Source: Stenotrophomonas sp. MMGLT7 (lineage in GTDB: Bacteria; Pseudomonadota; Gammaproteobacteria; Xanthomonadales; Xanthomonadaceae). Taken from it: a DNA stretch of 64,000 bases. A model generated the notes under the pieces. It was not told the DNA's origin and made no database searches. It was given only the letters and a program-made list of their open reading frames with translations. A program made the translations under genes and the position numbers. Shown here piece by piece: positions 42,961 to 51,453 of this stretch. The stretch's first letter is position 1, and each line of letters opens with the position of its first letter. The stretch covers positions 372,001 through 436,000 of the forward strand of contig NZ_JAJOZS010000001.1 of assembly GCF_021168555.1 (NCBI RefSeq), in the 5' to 3' direction.

Positions 42961-44783
42961 CAGTAGAACCGCACGTCGTCGAGTTCGAACCAGACCTTGT
43001 CGCCGGCCTCGCCCTGGGCGACGAACAGCGCCTGCAGCACGTCGTCGCCGCGCCAGGCGGGGCCCGGTCCCTGCTGCCGGTACGGCGGCTGCCCCTGCAG
43101 CTGCGCGAACGGGATCTCGATCGTGCGCCACGCCGGGCCGGAGGCCACCTCGGTGCTCCAGCGGCGGTTGTCCAGGCCGCGGAACTCGACCCGCAGCCGC
43201 GAGACGTCGCCGCGCACGTCGAAGCGCACGCCGCGATAGCCGCGCAGGTCCGCCGGCGCCACCGATCCGCGCGTCAGCGGCAGCACCACCCCGGCATAGG
43301 CATCGGGCTTGTACGACAGCCGCGCCTGCATCGACAGCGCGCGTCCGCCGCCCTCGCGGTCGACGACCTCGGTGACCTGCACGGTACGGTCGTTGCCGCC
43401 GTCGGCCTCGTCGGTCCGCAGGGTATCGAGGGCGGTGCGGCCATCGCCGCGTTCGAAATCGTCGACCAGCGCCGCCACTGCCTGCGGCGGCAGCGAGGTC
43501 TCGCGATTGCCCGGCGGCACCCGCGTGCCGGGGCCGTACATCTGCTTGCCGGCCACGAACACGCGGCGGACGTTGCGGATGTCGCCGATGTCCTGCCAGG
43601 GCCGGCCGGAGACCAGCAGCAGGTCGGCGCGCTTGCCCGGCTCGAGCGTGCCGCGATCGTCCAGTCCCGCCGCGCGGGCGCTGGTCGCGGTGCCCGCCTG
43701 CAGCGCCTCGGCCGGGGTGAGGCCGGCGCGCACCAGCAGTTCCAGCTCGTGCAGCGTGGCCTCGCCGTGCGGGGTGCCGGGCATGCCGGCGTCGGTACCG
43801 AGCGCGACCGGCACGCCGCCGCGATGCAGCGCGGCGACGTTGGCCAGGGCGTTGGCGAAGTTGGCCCGGCGCTGGCGCAGCACCGGGTCGTCGGCATCGG
43901 CCGGCGGCTTCTGCCCGGGCTTGAGCGGCTCGTAAACCGCCAGTGTCGGCGCGTAGTAGGTGCCGTGCTGGCGCATCAGCGCGACCAGCTCGTCGTCGGC
44001 GCGGGCGTCGAGCATGCTGTGGGCGATCACGTCCACGCCGGCGCGCGCGGCCTGCTTGCCCCGCGCCAGGGTGACGGTATGGGTATACACGCGCAGGCCG
44101 TTCCGGTGCGCCTCGTCCACCAGCGCGGTCAGCGTCGGCTCGTCCATGCTGCTGTTGTCCGGGGCGTTGTTGTAGCGCCAGCCGTCGTTGAACACCTTGA
44201 TCAGGTCGGGACGGTAGGCCGCCACCTCGCGCACCGCGACACGCGCGGCCTCCGGCGAGTTGACCCAGCGCGTGGTGGCCTCGTCGGCCCAGTCGGCACC
44301 GTGGCCCAGCGGCGTGCTGATGCGCGCGGTGAAGCGCACGCTGGGCGCATCGATCGTCTGCAGCCAGGCGCGCCGCGGTGCATAGGCCTCCGGCGCCTGG
44401 TGGAAATCGTTCACCGTGGTCACGCCATGGGCCAGGTAGGCATTGGCGATCTGCGGCAGCGCCGACGGCTTGAAGTTGGGCGTCCAGTGGGTGTGCAGGT
44501 CGAACAGGCCGGGCAGCAGCGCCAGCCCGCGCGCATCGACCACCTGCACGCCCTTCTCGCGCGGCAGGCCCGGTGCGACCTTGGCGATGCGGCCGGCGTC
44601 GTCGACCAGCACATCGGCGGCATAGGGCGCCCGCCCGGTGCCGTCGAACACGGTCGCACCGCGGATCAGCAGCGGCGCGGCGCTAGCGACGGCGACGTGC
44701 AGCAGCAGCGCCAGCAACAGGCACGGCCACAGCCGGCGCAGCAGGCGCACGCGCGGCGTGGACAGGGACGGCAGCTCGTTCAT
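42960..44783 (-). CDS. Imidazolonepropionase-like amidohydrolase with C-terminal CBM-like domain
   Basis: 607 residues with an N-terminal membrane-export segment (RRLWPCLLLALLLHVAVASA). The amidohydrolase barrel shows GLFDLHTHWTPNF, YTHTVTLARGKQAARAGVDV and GTDAGMPGTPHGEA, which provide the metal-binding His and Asp residues. About 160 C-terminal residues form a beta-rich CIA30/CBM11-like module (YRGVRFDVRGDVSRLRVEFR). Exported members act on peptide-like amides. It lies between fecR and the M20 gene and is presumably co-regulated. Confidence 0.88.
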   Translation of the reverse strand: MNELPSLSTPRVRLLRRLWPCLLLALLLHVAVASAAPLLIRGATVFDGTGRAPYAADVLVDDAGRIAKVAPGLPREKGVQVVDARGLALLPGLFDLHTHWTPNFKPSALPQIANAYLAHGVTTVNDFHQAPEAYAPRRAWLQTIDAPSVRFTARISTPLGHGADWADEATTRWVNSPEAARVAVREVAAYRPDLIKVFNDGWRYNNAPDNSSMDEPTLTALVDEAHRNGLRVYTHTVTLARGKQAARAGVDVIAHSMLDARADDELVALMRQHGTYYAPTLAVYEPLKPGQKPPADADDPVLRQRRANFANALANVAALHRGGVPVALGTDAGMPGTPHGEATLHELELLVRAGLTPAEALQAGTATSARAAGLDDRGTLEPGKRADLLLVSGRPWQDIGDIRNVRRVFVAGKQMYGPGTRVPPGNRETSLPPQAVAALVDDFERGDGRTALDTLRTDEADGGNDRTVQVTEVVDREGGGRALSMQARLSYKPDAYAGVVLPLTRGSVAPADLRGYRGVRFDVRGDVSRLRVEFRGLDNRRWSTEVASGPAWRTIEIPFAQLQGQPPYRQQGPGPAWRGDDVLQALFVAQGEAGDKVWFELDDVRFY

Positions 44784-44791
44784 CGGATCTC

Positions 44792-45832
44792 CTACTGCAG
44801 GGAATGGGGGGCAGCGGCGGGCTCGGCCGCATGGTCCGAGGCGCGGGTGGGCGAGGCCGCCTGCGGCGGTTCCAGCAGGCGGATGACGTTGCCCTGCCGC
44901 TCGACCACCAGCCCCAGGCTCACGGCCACGCTGCGGGCGAAACCGGCCGGGTCGGTGGCCGAGTATAGGCCGACGATGCGGCGGCCCCCGATGCGCGGAT
45001 CGTCGATGACGATGCGCACGTCGCTGTAGCGCAGGAACTGCGCCGCGGCCACCGACAGGGTGTCGCCGTTGAACGCGAGCATGCCCTCGCGCCAGGCCAG
45101 CGCCTGGTGCACGTCGGCCTGTTGCACCGGTTCGACGCGGATGCCGCGGCCACGGTCGGAGAGCGCGCGGTAGTTGGCCATCAGCCGTGCCGGCGCGACG
45201 CCGCCGCCGGTGTCGGCCACGTCCACCGTGCCTTCGCGCACCAGTACCTCCACGCCGCTGTGGCGGCGCTGCAGCAGGCTCACCGCGAAACTGGTGCCGA
45301 CCGCGGTGACGGAGGTGTCGGCCGCGCGCACGACGAACGGGCGCTGGCGATCCTTGGCCACGTCGAACAGCGCCTCGCCGCGCAGCAGCGAGACGTCGCG
45401 GCGGTCGCGGCCGTACTTCACCCGCACCAGGGTGTCCGAATCCAGGGTCACGGCCGAGCCGTCCTCCAGCGCCACCCGCAGCACCTCGCCGCGGCCGGTG
45501 CCGTAGTCGCGCGTGTCGTCGGCCAGCCGCTGCAGGCCCAGCGCCGCCAGCGACAGCACCGCCGCCAGCCCCATGCCCCAGCCCAGCACCCGCCGCGCCG
45601 CACGCCGCGGCACCGGCGCCGCGGCGGTACCGGCAGCGGGCGCCAGCGCGCGGGCGCGACCGGTCCGCGCGAACACCGCGTGGGCGCGCGCATAGGCGCC
45701 GAAATGGCGCGGGTCGGCGCCCAGCCAGGCGTCGCGCTCGGCCAGTTCCGCCGCCGACAGCGGCGCCCGGTCCTCGCGCGCGGTCCACTGCGCGGCGCGG
45801 CTGTCGATGCCGTTGTTATCGCCTGCCTGCAT
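44792..45832 (-). CDS. FecR-family anti-sigma/sigma regulator
   Basis: 346 residues with an N-terminal cytoplasmic DUF4880 part (RAAQWTAREDRAPLSAAELA). A single membrane helix (about residues 83-100, GWGMGLAAVLSLAALGL) and a periplasmic FecR domain (GRGEVLRVALEDGSAVTLDS) follow. The C-terminus carries an STN-like segment (FLRYSDVRIVIDDPRIGGRR) that may contact the receptor. It relays substrate occupancy of the TonB receptor to the ECF sigma factor, whose gene overlaps it by 17 bp. Confidence 0.92.
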   Translation of the reverse strand: MQAGDNNGIDSRAAQWTAREDRAPLSAAELAERDAWLGADPRHFGAYARAHAVFARTGRARALAPAAGTAAAPVPRRAARRVLGWGMGLAAVLSLAALGLQRLADDTRDYGTGRGEVLRVALEDGSAVTLDSDTLVRVKYGRDRRDVSLLRGEALFDVAKDRQRPFVVRAADTSVTAVGTSFAVSLLQRRHSGVEVLVREGTVDVADTGGGVAPARLMANYRALSDRGRGIRVEPVQQADVHQALAWREGMLAFNGDTLSVAAAQFLRYSDVRIVIDDPRIGGRRIVGLYSATDPAGFARSVAVSLGLVVERQGNVIRLLEPPQAASPTRASDHAAEPAAAPHSLQ

Positions 45833-46403
45833 GTCGTCCGTCCCTCGGCGCCCGTGCGCCCGCCTGCATGTCGTCCATTGCGGCATCCGTCTTCATCGCG
45901 TCCATCAATAACCTGATGCCCTTGCAGATATGTTTCTCTACCGTGTTCTCGCTGATGCGCATGCGCTCGGCGATCTCCCGCTGCGAGCAGCCTTCCACCC
46001 GCCGCAGCAGGAATGCCTGCCGGCATTTGTCCGGCAGTTGCCCGATCAGCTCCCAAACCCGCCGCAGTTCCTGCCGCGACGAGGCCTGACGCTCCGGCGA
46101 GGCATCCTCGCCAGGCAGTTGCAGCTGCTCGATGTCGCCCATCGCCTCGATCGAGACCACCTGCGCGCGCCGCAGCTGCTGCAGCACCACCGACTGCGCC
46201 ACCGTGTACAGGTAGGCGCGCGGCTGGCGCACGTGCGAGACGTCGGGCAGGCCGGCCAGGATCGCGTAGGTCTCCTGCACCACGTCCTCCACGTCCTGCC
46301 GCAGCGGCACCCGCCGCGCCAGCCAGTACCGCAGCTCCGGCTCGAACGGCAGCACGTGCTCGGCCAGCCAGGCGGCGCGGCCCGACGGCAACGCCGCGCT
46401 CAT
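45816..46403 (-). CDS. ECF sigma factor, FecI-like
   Basis: 195 residues. The region 2 motif reads QDVEDVVQETYAILAG and PRAYLYTVAQSVVLQQLRR, and region 4 reads CSQREIAERMRISENTVEKH. It is typical of the FecI/PvdS group paired with FecR. It should direct RNA polymerase to the TonB-receptor operon. The gene order here (receptor first, then sigma, then fecR) differs from E. coli fecIR-fecABCDE but is common in xanthomonads. Confidence 0.93.
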   Translation of the reverse strand: MSAALPSGRAAWLAEHVLPFEPELRYWLARRVPLRQDVEDVVQETYAILAGLPDVSHVRQPRAYLYTVAQSVVLQQLRRAQVVSIEAMGDIEQLQLPGEDASPERQASSRQELRRVWELIGQLPDKCRQAFLLRRVEGCSQREIAERMRISENTVEKHICKGIRLLMDAMKTDAAMDDMQAGARAPRDGRHAGRR

Positions 46404-46452
46404 GCCGGCCCCTCCCGGCCATGGCCGCGCCGCGGTGGCAACGCCGCCGCCA

Positions 46453-49400
46453 TCAGAACGCCTTGGTCACGTTGAGGTACCAGTAGCGCGGATACGGCTG
46501 GTACACCGAGGACACGTAGCCATAGGTGTCCGAGGAGATCGGCGGGCGCCGCCCGGCCAGGTTGTTCACCCCCAGCTTGAGCGAGTAGCCGCCGTACCAG
46601 CCCTCGTCGCCGAAGTCGTACCTGACGAAGGCGTTGCCCAGCGTCTGCGCCTTGACCTGCCAGTAGTTGCCGTCGGCATCGCTCAGGCCGGTGTCGGTGA
46701 AGCGGCCCACGTAGCGGGCGCTGCCGCCGACGGTGAGCCCGCGGTGGTTCCAGGTCAGCGTCGCCGACCCCTTCCACTCCGGCTTGCCGTCCTGGCCGAT
46801 CAGGTTGCCGCCGCCGGCGATGTAGGTGGAGGCATCGATGACGCCGGCATCGCGCGCGGCGATCAGCACCGCGATATCGGGCGAGACGTCGCGGTAGAAC
46901 TCGATCAGGTGGGTGGCGTTGAGCGCCAGGTTGAAGCGGCCGTAGCGGGTCTGCGGCGACCTCCAGTTGAAGCCCAGGTCGACGCCGCGCACGGTCTGCG
47001 GCTGCAGGTTGACGTACTGGTCGTTCACGTACAGCACGCGCCCGGCCGGCGCCAGCCCGGTGCCTTCGTAGCGGGCGATGTCGTCCAGCGTGGGCTCGGC
47101 GCGCACCACGTTGGGATTGCTCGATCCCTGCACCCGCATCGCGTAGTCCAGGATCAGCGCGTTGCCCTCGCCGAACAGGCCGATGATGTCCTGCTGCTCG
47201 TACTTGTAGTAGTCCATCGACAGGGTGAGGCGGCCGAACCGCTCGGGGATGAAGCGCGGCTGCCAGACCGCGCCGGCGCTGAAGTTCTCCGAGGTCTCCG
47301 GCTTCAGGTCGGGATTGCCGGCGCGGCGCGCCGAGGTCGAGGCGCTGCGCGAGCAGTCCGAGAAGCTGCCGATGCTGCCGTTGCGCAGGTCGGCCTCGCA
47401 CTGGATGTAGTCGGTGCGGCTGTTGGAACGGGTGATCACCGAGGCGTTCACCTGCTCCAGGTTCGGCGCGCGGAAGCCCTTGGCCCAGGACGCGCGCAGG
47501 CTGAAGCCGTCGAACAGTTCCCAGCCCAGCGCCAGCTTGGGCTTGGCCACGCTGCCGAAATCGTCGTAGTGCTCGGCGCGCCCGGCAATCTGCAGATCCA
47601 GCGAGCGCACCAGCGGCACCTCCATCGCCGGCGACACCAGCGGCACCGAGAACTCGGCGAACAGCCCGCCCACGGTACGCTCGCCGTAGGTATCCGGGTT
47701 CGGGCTGACGCCGTACATGTCGCTGTCGTAGCCGATCCCGGTGACGCTGTCGGTGTAGGTCAGGCTGCCGTCCACGCGCTCGTCGCGGTTGTCGCGCTGG
47801 GTCTCCTTGCGCACTTCCACGCCGGCGGCCATGCCGATGTCGCCGGCCCAGGTCGACAGCAGGTCCGCGCGCGACACCTTGAAGTCCCACAGCGCCAGCG
47901 TGGTCTCGGTCTTGCGCTTGGCCTTGACGTAGAAGCCGTCGAGCGCCTCGCTGTCGTTGCAGCCGCCGCAGAACGGGTTGTAGGCGCTGGCGCTGCCGTC
48001 GGCCAGGGCCTGCTGGAACAGGGTCATGCTCACCGCGTCCTGCTCGTCGCGCACCTTGGCCGAGGAGTACAGCAGCGCGCTTTCCCAGTCGAATCCCAGC
48101 GCCTGCCCGCGCAGGCCCACCAGGCCGCGCAGCTGGGTGTTGGTCACCTCGATCCGGGTCGGCCGCTCGAAGGCGTAGCTGGAGATCGTCACCGGCACGC
48201 CGTCGGCACCGACGTTCAGCCCGGACAGCCGGTTGGGGTTGAGCGTGCCGTCGGACAGGTAGGTGGCGCCGAACGGATTCCAGTAGTTGGACGCCGGCAC
48301 CGTCACCGGCAGCGAGCTGATGCTGTTGACCGGACTCTGCAGGCTGCTGGACTCGGAGCGGTACAGGCCCAGCTCGCTGAAGAAGGTGATGCCGTTGTCC
48401 AGGTCGTACTTGGAGGTCAGGAACAGGTTGAGCCGGTGCACGTCCGGCCGCACCGACAGCGGCCATTGCGTCTGCGCGTCCGAGCGCAGGTTGCGGTCCG
48501 CGCCCGCGGTGGCCTTGGCGCCGGTGCCGATGCACAGGCCGTCGGCGATGTCGCTGGCGCAGGCGGCGTTGCTGTCCGGCTGCACGTGGAAGGCGCCGGC
48601 CGCGCTGGTGATCGCACTGCCGTCCTGCGTCACCCGGGTGCCGGTGGTGAAGTTGCCCCAGCTGCTGGTGGTGCTGCGGTTGTCCAGCGTGCTGTAGCCC
48701 TCGAAACCGGTGCCGACGAAATCCGGGCGGCGGTCGGCGCTGCCGGTCCAGTCCTGGTCCAGCGAGTTCAGCCCGGTGGTCTGGTAGTAGCTGAAGGCCA
48801 GCGAGACGTTGCCGCGCAGGTCCTTGCTGTTCTTGCCGACCAGGCCGTTGATGCGGAAGTCGCGCTGGTCGGTGCCCTCGCCCACGCCGCGCTGCACGCT
48901 GATGCTGCCGCCGTCGACGTCGTCGCGCAGCACGTTGTTGACCACGCCGGCCACCGCGTCGGTGCCGTAGATCGCCGCCGCGCCGTCCAGCAGCACTTCC
49001 ACCCGCGACAGGTTGTCCACCGGGATGGCGTTGGCGTTGTAGGTCAGCACCGGCACCAGCTGGTCGTCGGCCTGGCTGGTCGGGTGCACCACGGTGCGGC
49101 GGCCGTTGATCAGCACCAGCGTGTTGCCCACGCCCAGGCCGCGCAGGTTGACCGAGGCGATGTCGCCGCGCGCGTAGTTGGAGCTGTTGCCGCCGTTGGT
49201 GCCGCTGAAGCTCACGTCGCCCATCTGCGGGATGGCGCGGTAGAGGTCGTCGCCGGACACCGCACCGATGGCCTCGATCTGCTGCGTGTCCAGCGTGGTG
49301 ACCGGCAGCAGCGTCGAGGCGCTGCCGCCCTTGATCTGGGTGCCCACCACCGACACCTGGTCGAGCGTGCTCACCTGCTGCGAGGAATTCGCTGCGGCCG

Positions 49401-49809
49401 GCGCCACCGCGGCCGGCGGTTCCGGCTCGGCCGCCTGCGCCGGCGCCATCCCGACCAGGCCCGCGCGCGAGGCCAGCAGCGGCCCGCTGGCGCGCAGCGT
49501 GACGGTGCGGCCATCGTCGGCGGCCACCGACAGCCCGGTGCCTTCCAGCAGGCGATGCAACGCCTGCCGGGTGGGCATCTGCCCCTTCAGCGCGTCCACC
49601 CGGACCTGGCGCTCGCGGCCGTCGTTCGCCGGCGCGATGATCTGGATGCCGGCCTGCCGCGCGAACACCGGCAGCACGTCCTCGATGCGGCCGGCCTCGA
49701 TGTCGAAGCTGGCCTGCTGCGCCACTGCGGGCAGCGCCAGGCAGAGCGTCGCGGCAGCCAGGCCATTGCGGATGGCCCGGGTCAGAGGCAGCGGTTTGGA
49801 TGGACGCAT
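46453..49809 (-). CDS. TonB-dependent receptor with N-terminal signalling (STN) domain
   Basis: 1118 residues with a signal peptide ending near LPAVAQQ. The STN domain occupies about residues 33-108 (QASFDIEAGRIEDVLPVFAR). The TonB box and plug follow (NLRGLGVGNTLVLINGRR, LDGAAAIYGTDAVAGVVNNV). A 22-strand barrel ends in the outer-membrane terminal pattern YWYLNVTKAF. The STN domain links it to the FecR/ECF pair. It imports a large or scarce nutrient. The two amidohydrolase genes suggest a peptide- or amide-like substrate. Confidence 0.95.
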   Translation of the reverse strand: MRPSKPLPLTRAIRNGLAAATLCLALPAVAQQASFDIEAGRIEDVLPVFARQAGIQIIAPANDGRERQVRVDALKGQMPTRQALHRLLEGTGLSVAADDGRTVTLRASGPLLASRAGLVGMAPAQAAEPEPPAAVAPAAANSSQQVSTLDQVSVVGTQIKGGSASTLLPVTTLDTQQIEAIGAVSGDDLYRAIPQMGDVSFSGTNGGNSSNYARGDIASVNLRGLGVGNTLVLINGRRTVVHPTSQADDQLVPVLTYNANAIPVDNLSRVEVLLDGAAAIYGTDAVAGVVNNVLRDDVDGGSISVQRGVGEGTDQRDFRINGLVGKNSKDLRGNVSLAFSYYQTTGLNSLDQDWTGSADRRPDFVGTGFEGYSTLDNRSTTSSWGNFTTGTRVTQDGSAITSAAGAFHVQPDSNAACASDIADGLCIGTGAKATAGADRNLRSDAQTQWPLSVRPDVHRLNLFLTSKYDLDNGITFFSELGLYRSESSSLQSPVNSISSLPVTVPASNYWNPFGATYLSDGTLNPNRLSGLNVGADGVPVTISSYAFERPTRIEVTNTQLRGLVGLRGQALGFDWESALLYSSAKVRDEQDAVSMTLFQQALADGSASAYNPFCGGCNDSEALDGFYVKAKRKTETTLALWDFKVSRADLLSTWAGDIGMAAGVEVRKETQRDNRDERVDGSLTYTDSVTGIGYDSDMYGVSPNPDTYGERTVGGLFAEFSVPLVSPAMEVPLVRSLDLQIAGRAEHYDDFGSVAKPKLALGWELFDGFSLRASWAKGFRAPNLEQVNASVITRSNSRTDYIQCEADLRNGSIGSFSDCSRSASTSARRAGNPDLKPETSENFSAGAVWQPRFIPERFGRLTLSMDYYKYEQQDIIGLFGEGNALILDYAMRVQGSSNPNVVRAEPTLDDIARYEGTGLAPAGRVLYVNDQYVNLQPQTVRGVDLGFNWRSPQTRYGRFNLALNATHLIEFYRDVSPDIAVLIAARDAGVIDASTYIAGGGNLIGQDGKPEWKGSATLTWNHRGLTVGGSARYVGRFTDTGLSDADGNYWQVKAQTLGNAFVRYDFGDEGWYGGYSLKLGVNNLAGRRPPISSDTYGYVSSVYQPYPRYWYLNVTKAF

Positions 49810-50032
49810 TTAGTCTTTACCCCATTGCGAGTTGTGGATGGAAGCGAAGCAGGTCCCCTCGATGAAGTCAGATGCACGAGCATCGGGGTTCCGCCACTCC
49901 CTGGCCAACTTTTTCCCGGCCCGCTTCCGCGGCGGCCTCCGCGCCGCCGCGGCAAGGCCCGCCATCCCGCCGGCACCGGCTCGGTCGAGCGCCCGCCCCA
50001 GGCCCGCGATCCCCCTGCCCGCGTCCCCCCGG
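49810..50032. promoter_or_regulatory. Upstream region of the TonB-receptor locus
   Basis: 223 bases without a gene. They should hold the promoter of the receptor operon, perhaps one recognised by the ECF sigma factor. I cannot identify the boxes with confidence. Confidence 0.35.
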
Positions 50033-50788
50033 TCAGGCCATGCGCTCCAGCAACCGCGGAACCGAAGAGGCAAGCAAGCCGGCGCCGGAAGCCGTGAGCA
50101 GGCCCAGCACGATCTGCCGGAAGCGGGCCTCGCTGATGCCCTTGTACAGCCTGGCGCCGAGCAGCGTGGGCACCAGCATGGCCGGGGCCACCACCGCGAA
50201 CAACGGCAGCATCTCGCGCGTGACGATGCCGGTGGCCAGGTATGTGCCCATCGTCACCAGCAGCATGGACAGGTTGAAGTTCTGGATCACGGCGCGCTGG
50301 CTGTCCTTGTCGTAGCCGCGCAGCGTGCACCATAGCGTGGGCAGCGTGCCGGTGAAGCCGCCGATACCGCCCAGGACACCGCCGGCCAGGCCGACGGCGC
50401 CGTCGGCGACGCGGCCGCCGGCGCTGATCCTCGGCAGGCGCCGGGCCAGCAGCATCGCCGGACACCACAGCACCAGCAACGCACCGAGGACGGCCTTGAA
50501 CCGGTCCATGTCGAGGTGGGGAAGCAGCGCCACGCCCAGCGGGATGCCCGCCAGCCCGCCGAGCACGAACGGCAACAGGCGCTTGAGGTCGAAGCCGCGC
50601 CGCACCGTGACCGCCGCCACGACCTGTCCCAGCAGGGCGCCGAACACCGACAGCGTGGCCGCCAATCGCGGGTCCAGCGCCCACGCCCAGAACGACATCG
50701 CCACCAGCCCGAAGGCGAAGCCGGACAGGCCCTGCACGAAGCCCGCCACCACCGCGCCCAGGGCCACCACGAGGTACATCGATTCCAT
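50033..50788 (-). CDS. TauE/SafE family sulfite/organosulfur exporter-type permease
   Basis: 251 residues from the ATG at 50788, chosen because GGGAG precedes it by five bases. It has about eight hydrophobic segments with the repeated family motif (GFVQGLSGFAFGLVAMSFWA and GVLGGIGGFTGTLPTLW). Family members move small anions such as sulfite or sulfoacetate. The substrate here is unknown. Confidence 0.88.
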   Translation of the reverse strand: MESMYLVVALGAVVAGFVQGLSGFAFGLVAMSFWAWALDPRLAATLSVFGALLGQVVAAVTVRRGFDLKRLLPFVLGGLAGIPLGVALLPHLDMDRFKAVLGALLVLWCPAMLLARRLPRISAGGRVADGAVGLAGGVLGGIGGFTGTLPTLWCTLRGYDKDSQRAVIQNFNLSMLLVTMGTYLATGIVTREMLPLFAVVAPAMLVPTLLGARLYKGISEARFRQIVLGLLTASGAGLLASSVPRLLERMA

Positions 50789-50912
50789 TGCCGCTCCCAT
50801 TTTGATGCTGCCCGTACCCGCTGCCCCGGCGCCCGCCGCCGCTCCCGCAGCATGGCCCGGGTTGCCATACGCCGTAGTATTCTTCGCCGCGATCACGTTC
50901 CAAGGAAGTGCC

Positions 50913-51395
50913 ATGCGCCATCGAATCCCGATCCTCCGTTCCCTGCTCGTGCTGTCGATCCTGCTGCTGGGCGCCTGCGGCCACGGCATGGTCAAGCGCG
51001 TGTCCGAGCCCGCCGCCAGCATCCAGCAGCTCACGGTCAGGGCCGACGGCAGCTGGCAGCTGGAACTGCGCCTGCAGAACTACAGCAGCATCCCCATGCG
51101 CTTCGACGGCATCGAGCTCAAGGCCACGCTGGCCGACCAGCAGGCCGGCACGCTGAAGCTGGCGCCGGCGCTGACCATCGGCCCGGAGTCGGCCGACGTG
51201 GTCGCGCTGCCGGTGCAGCCCTCGTCGGCCGCCCGCATCGTGCTGGCCGACGCGCTGGCCGGACGCCGCTCGATCGGCTATCGGCTCGAAGGCACGATCT
51301 CCGCGACCCCGCAGGACAAGAAGCAGCGCACGTTCGAGGTCGATACCCGCAACACGCTGACCCCGGCCCCGGGGCTCGACGGCGTGTTGCGCTGA
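50913..51395 (+). CDS. LEA14-like (LEA type 2) lipoprotein
   Basis: 160 residues from the ATG at 50913 with AAGGAAG upstream. MRHRIPILRSLLVLSILLLG followed by AC is a lipoprotein signal (Cys22). The mature part is a beta sandwich of the WHy/LEA14 type (LTVRADGSWQLELRLQNYSS). Such proteins are linked to stress or desiccation in bacteria, but function is uncertain. Confidence 0.82.
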   Translation: MRHRIPILRSLLVLSILLLGACGHGMVKRVSEPAASIQQLTVRADGSWQLELRLQNYSSIPMRFDGIELKATLADQQAGTLKLAPALTIGPESADVVALPVQPSSAARIVLADALAGRRSIGYRLEGTISATPQDKKQRTFEVDTRNTLTPAPGLDGVLR

Positions 51396-51453
51396 ACCCG
51401 CAGTCCTTCCGTCCTTCCCCATCCGCGGCGCCGCCGCGACTGAGAGCGTTCCC

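Noticed and set aside
46402-50097. 1231-residue frame on the plus strand
   Set aside because: It is the antisense shadow of the TonB receptor, sigma factor and neighbours in GC-rich DNA; it has His/Arg/Ala-rich composition and no domain.
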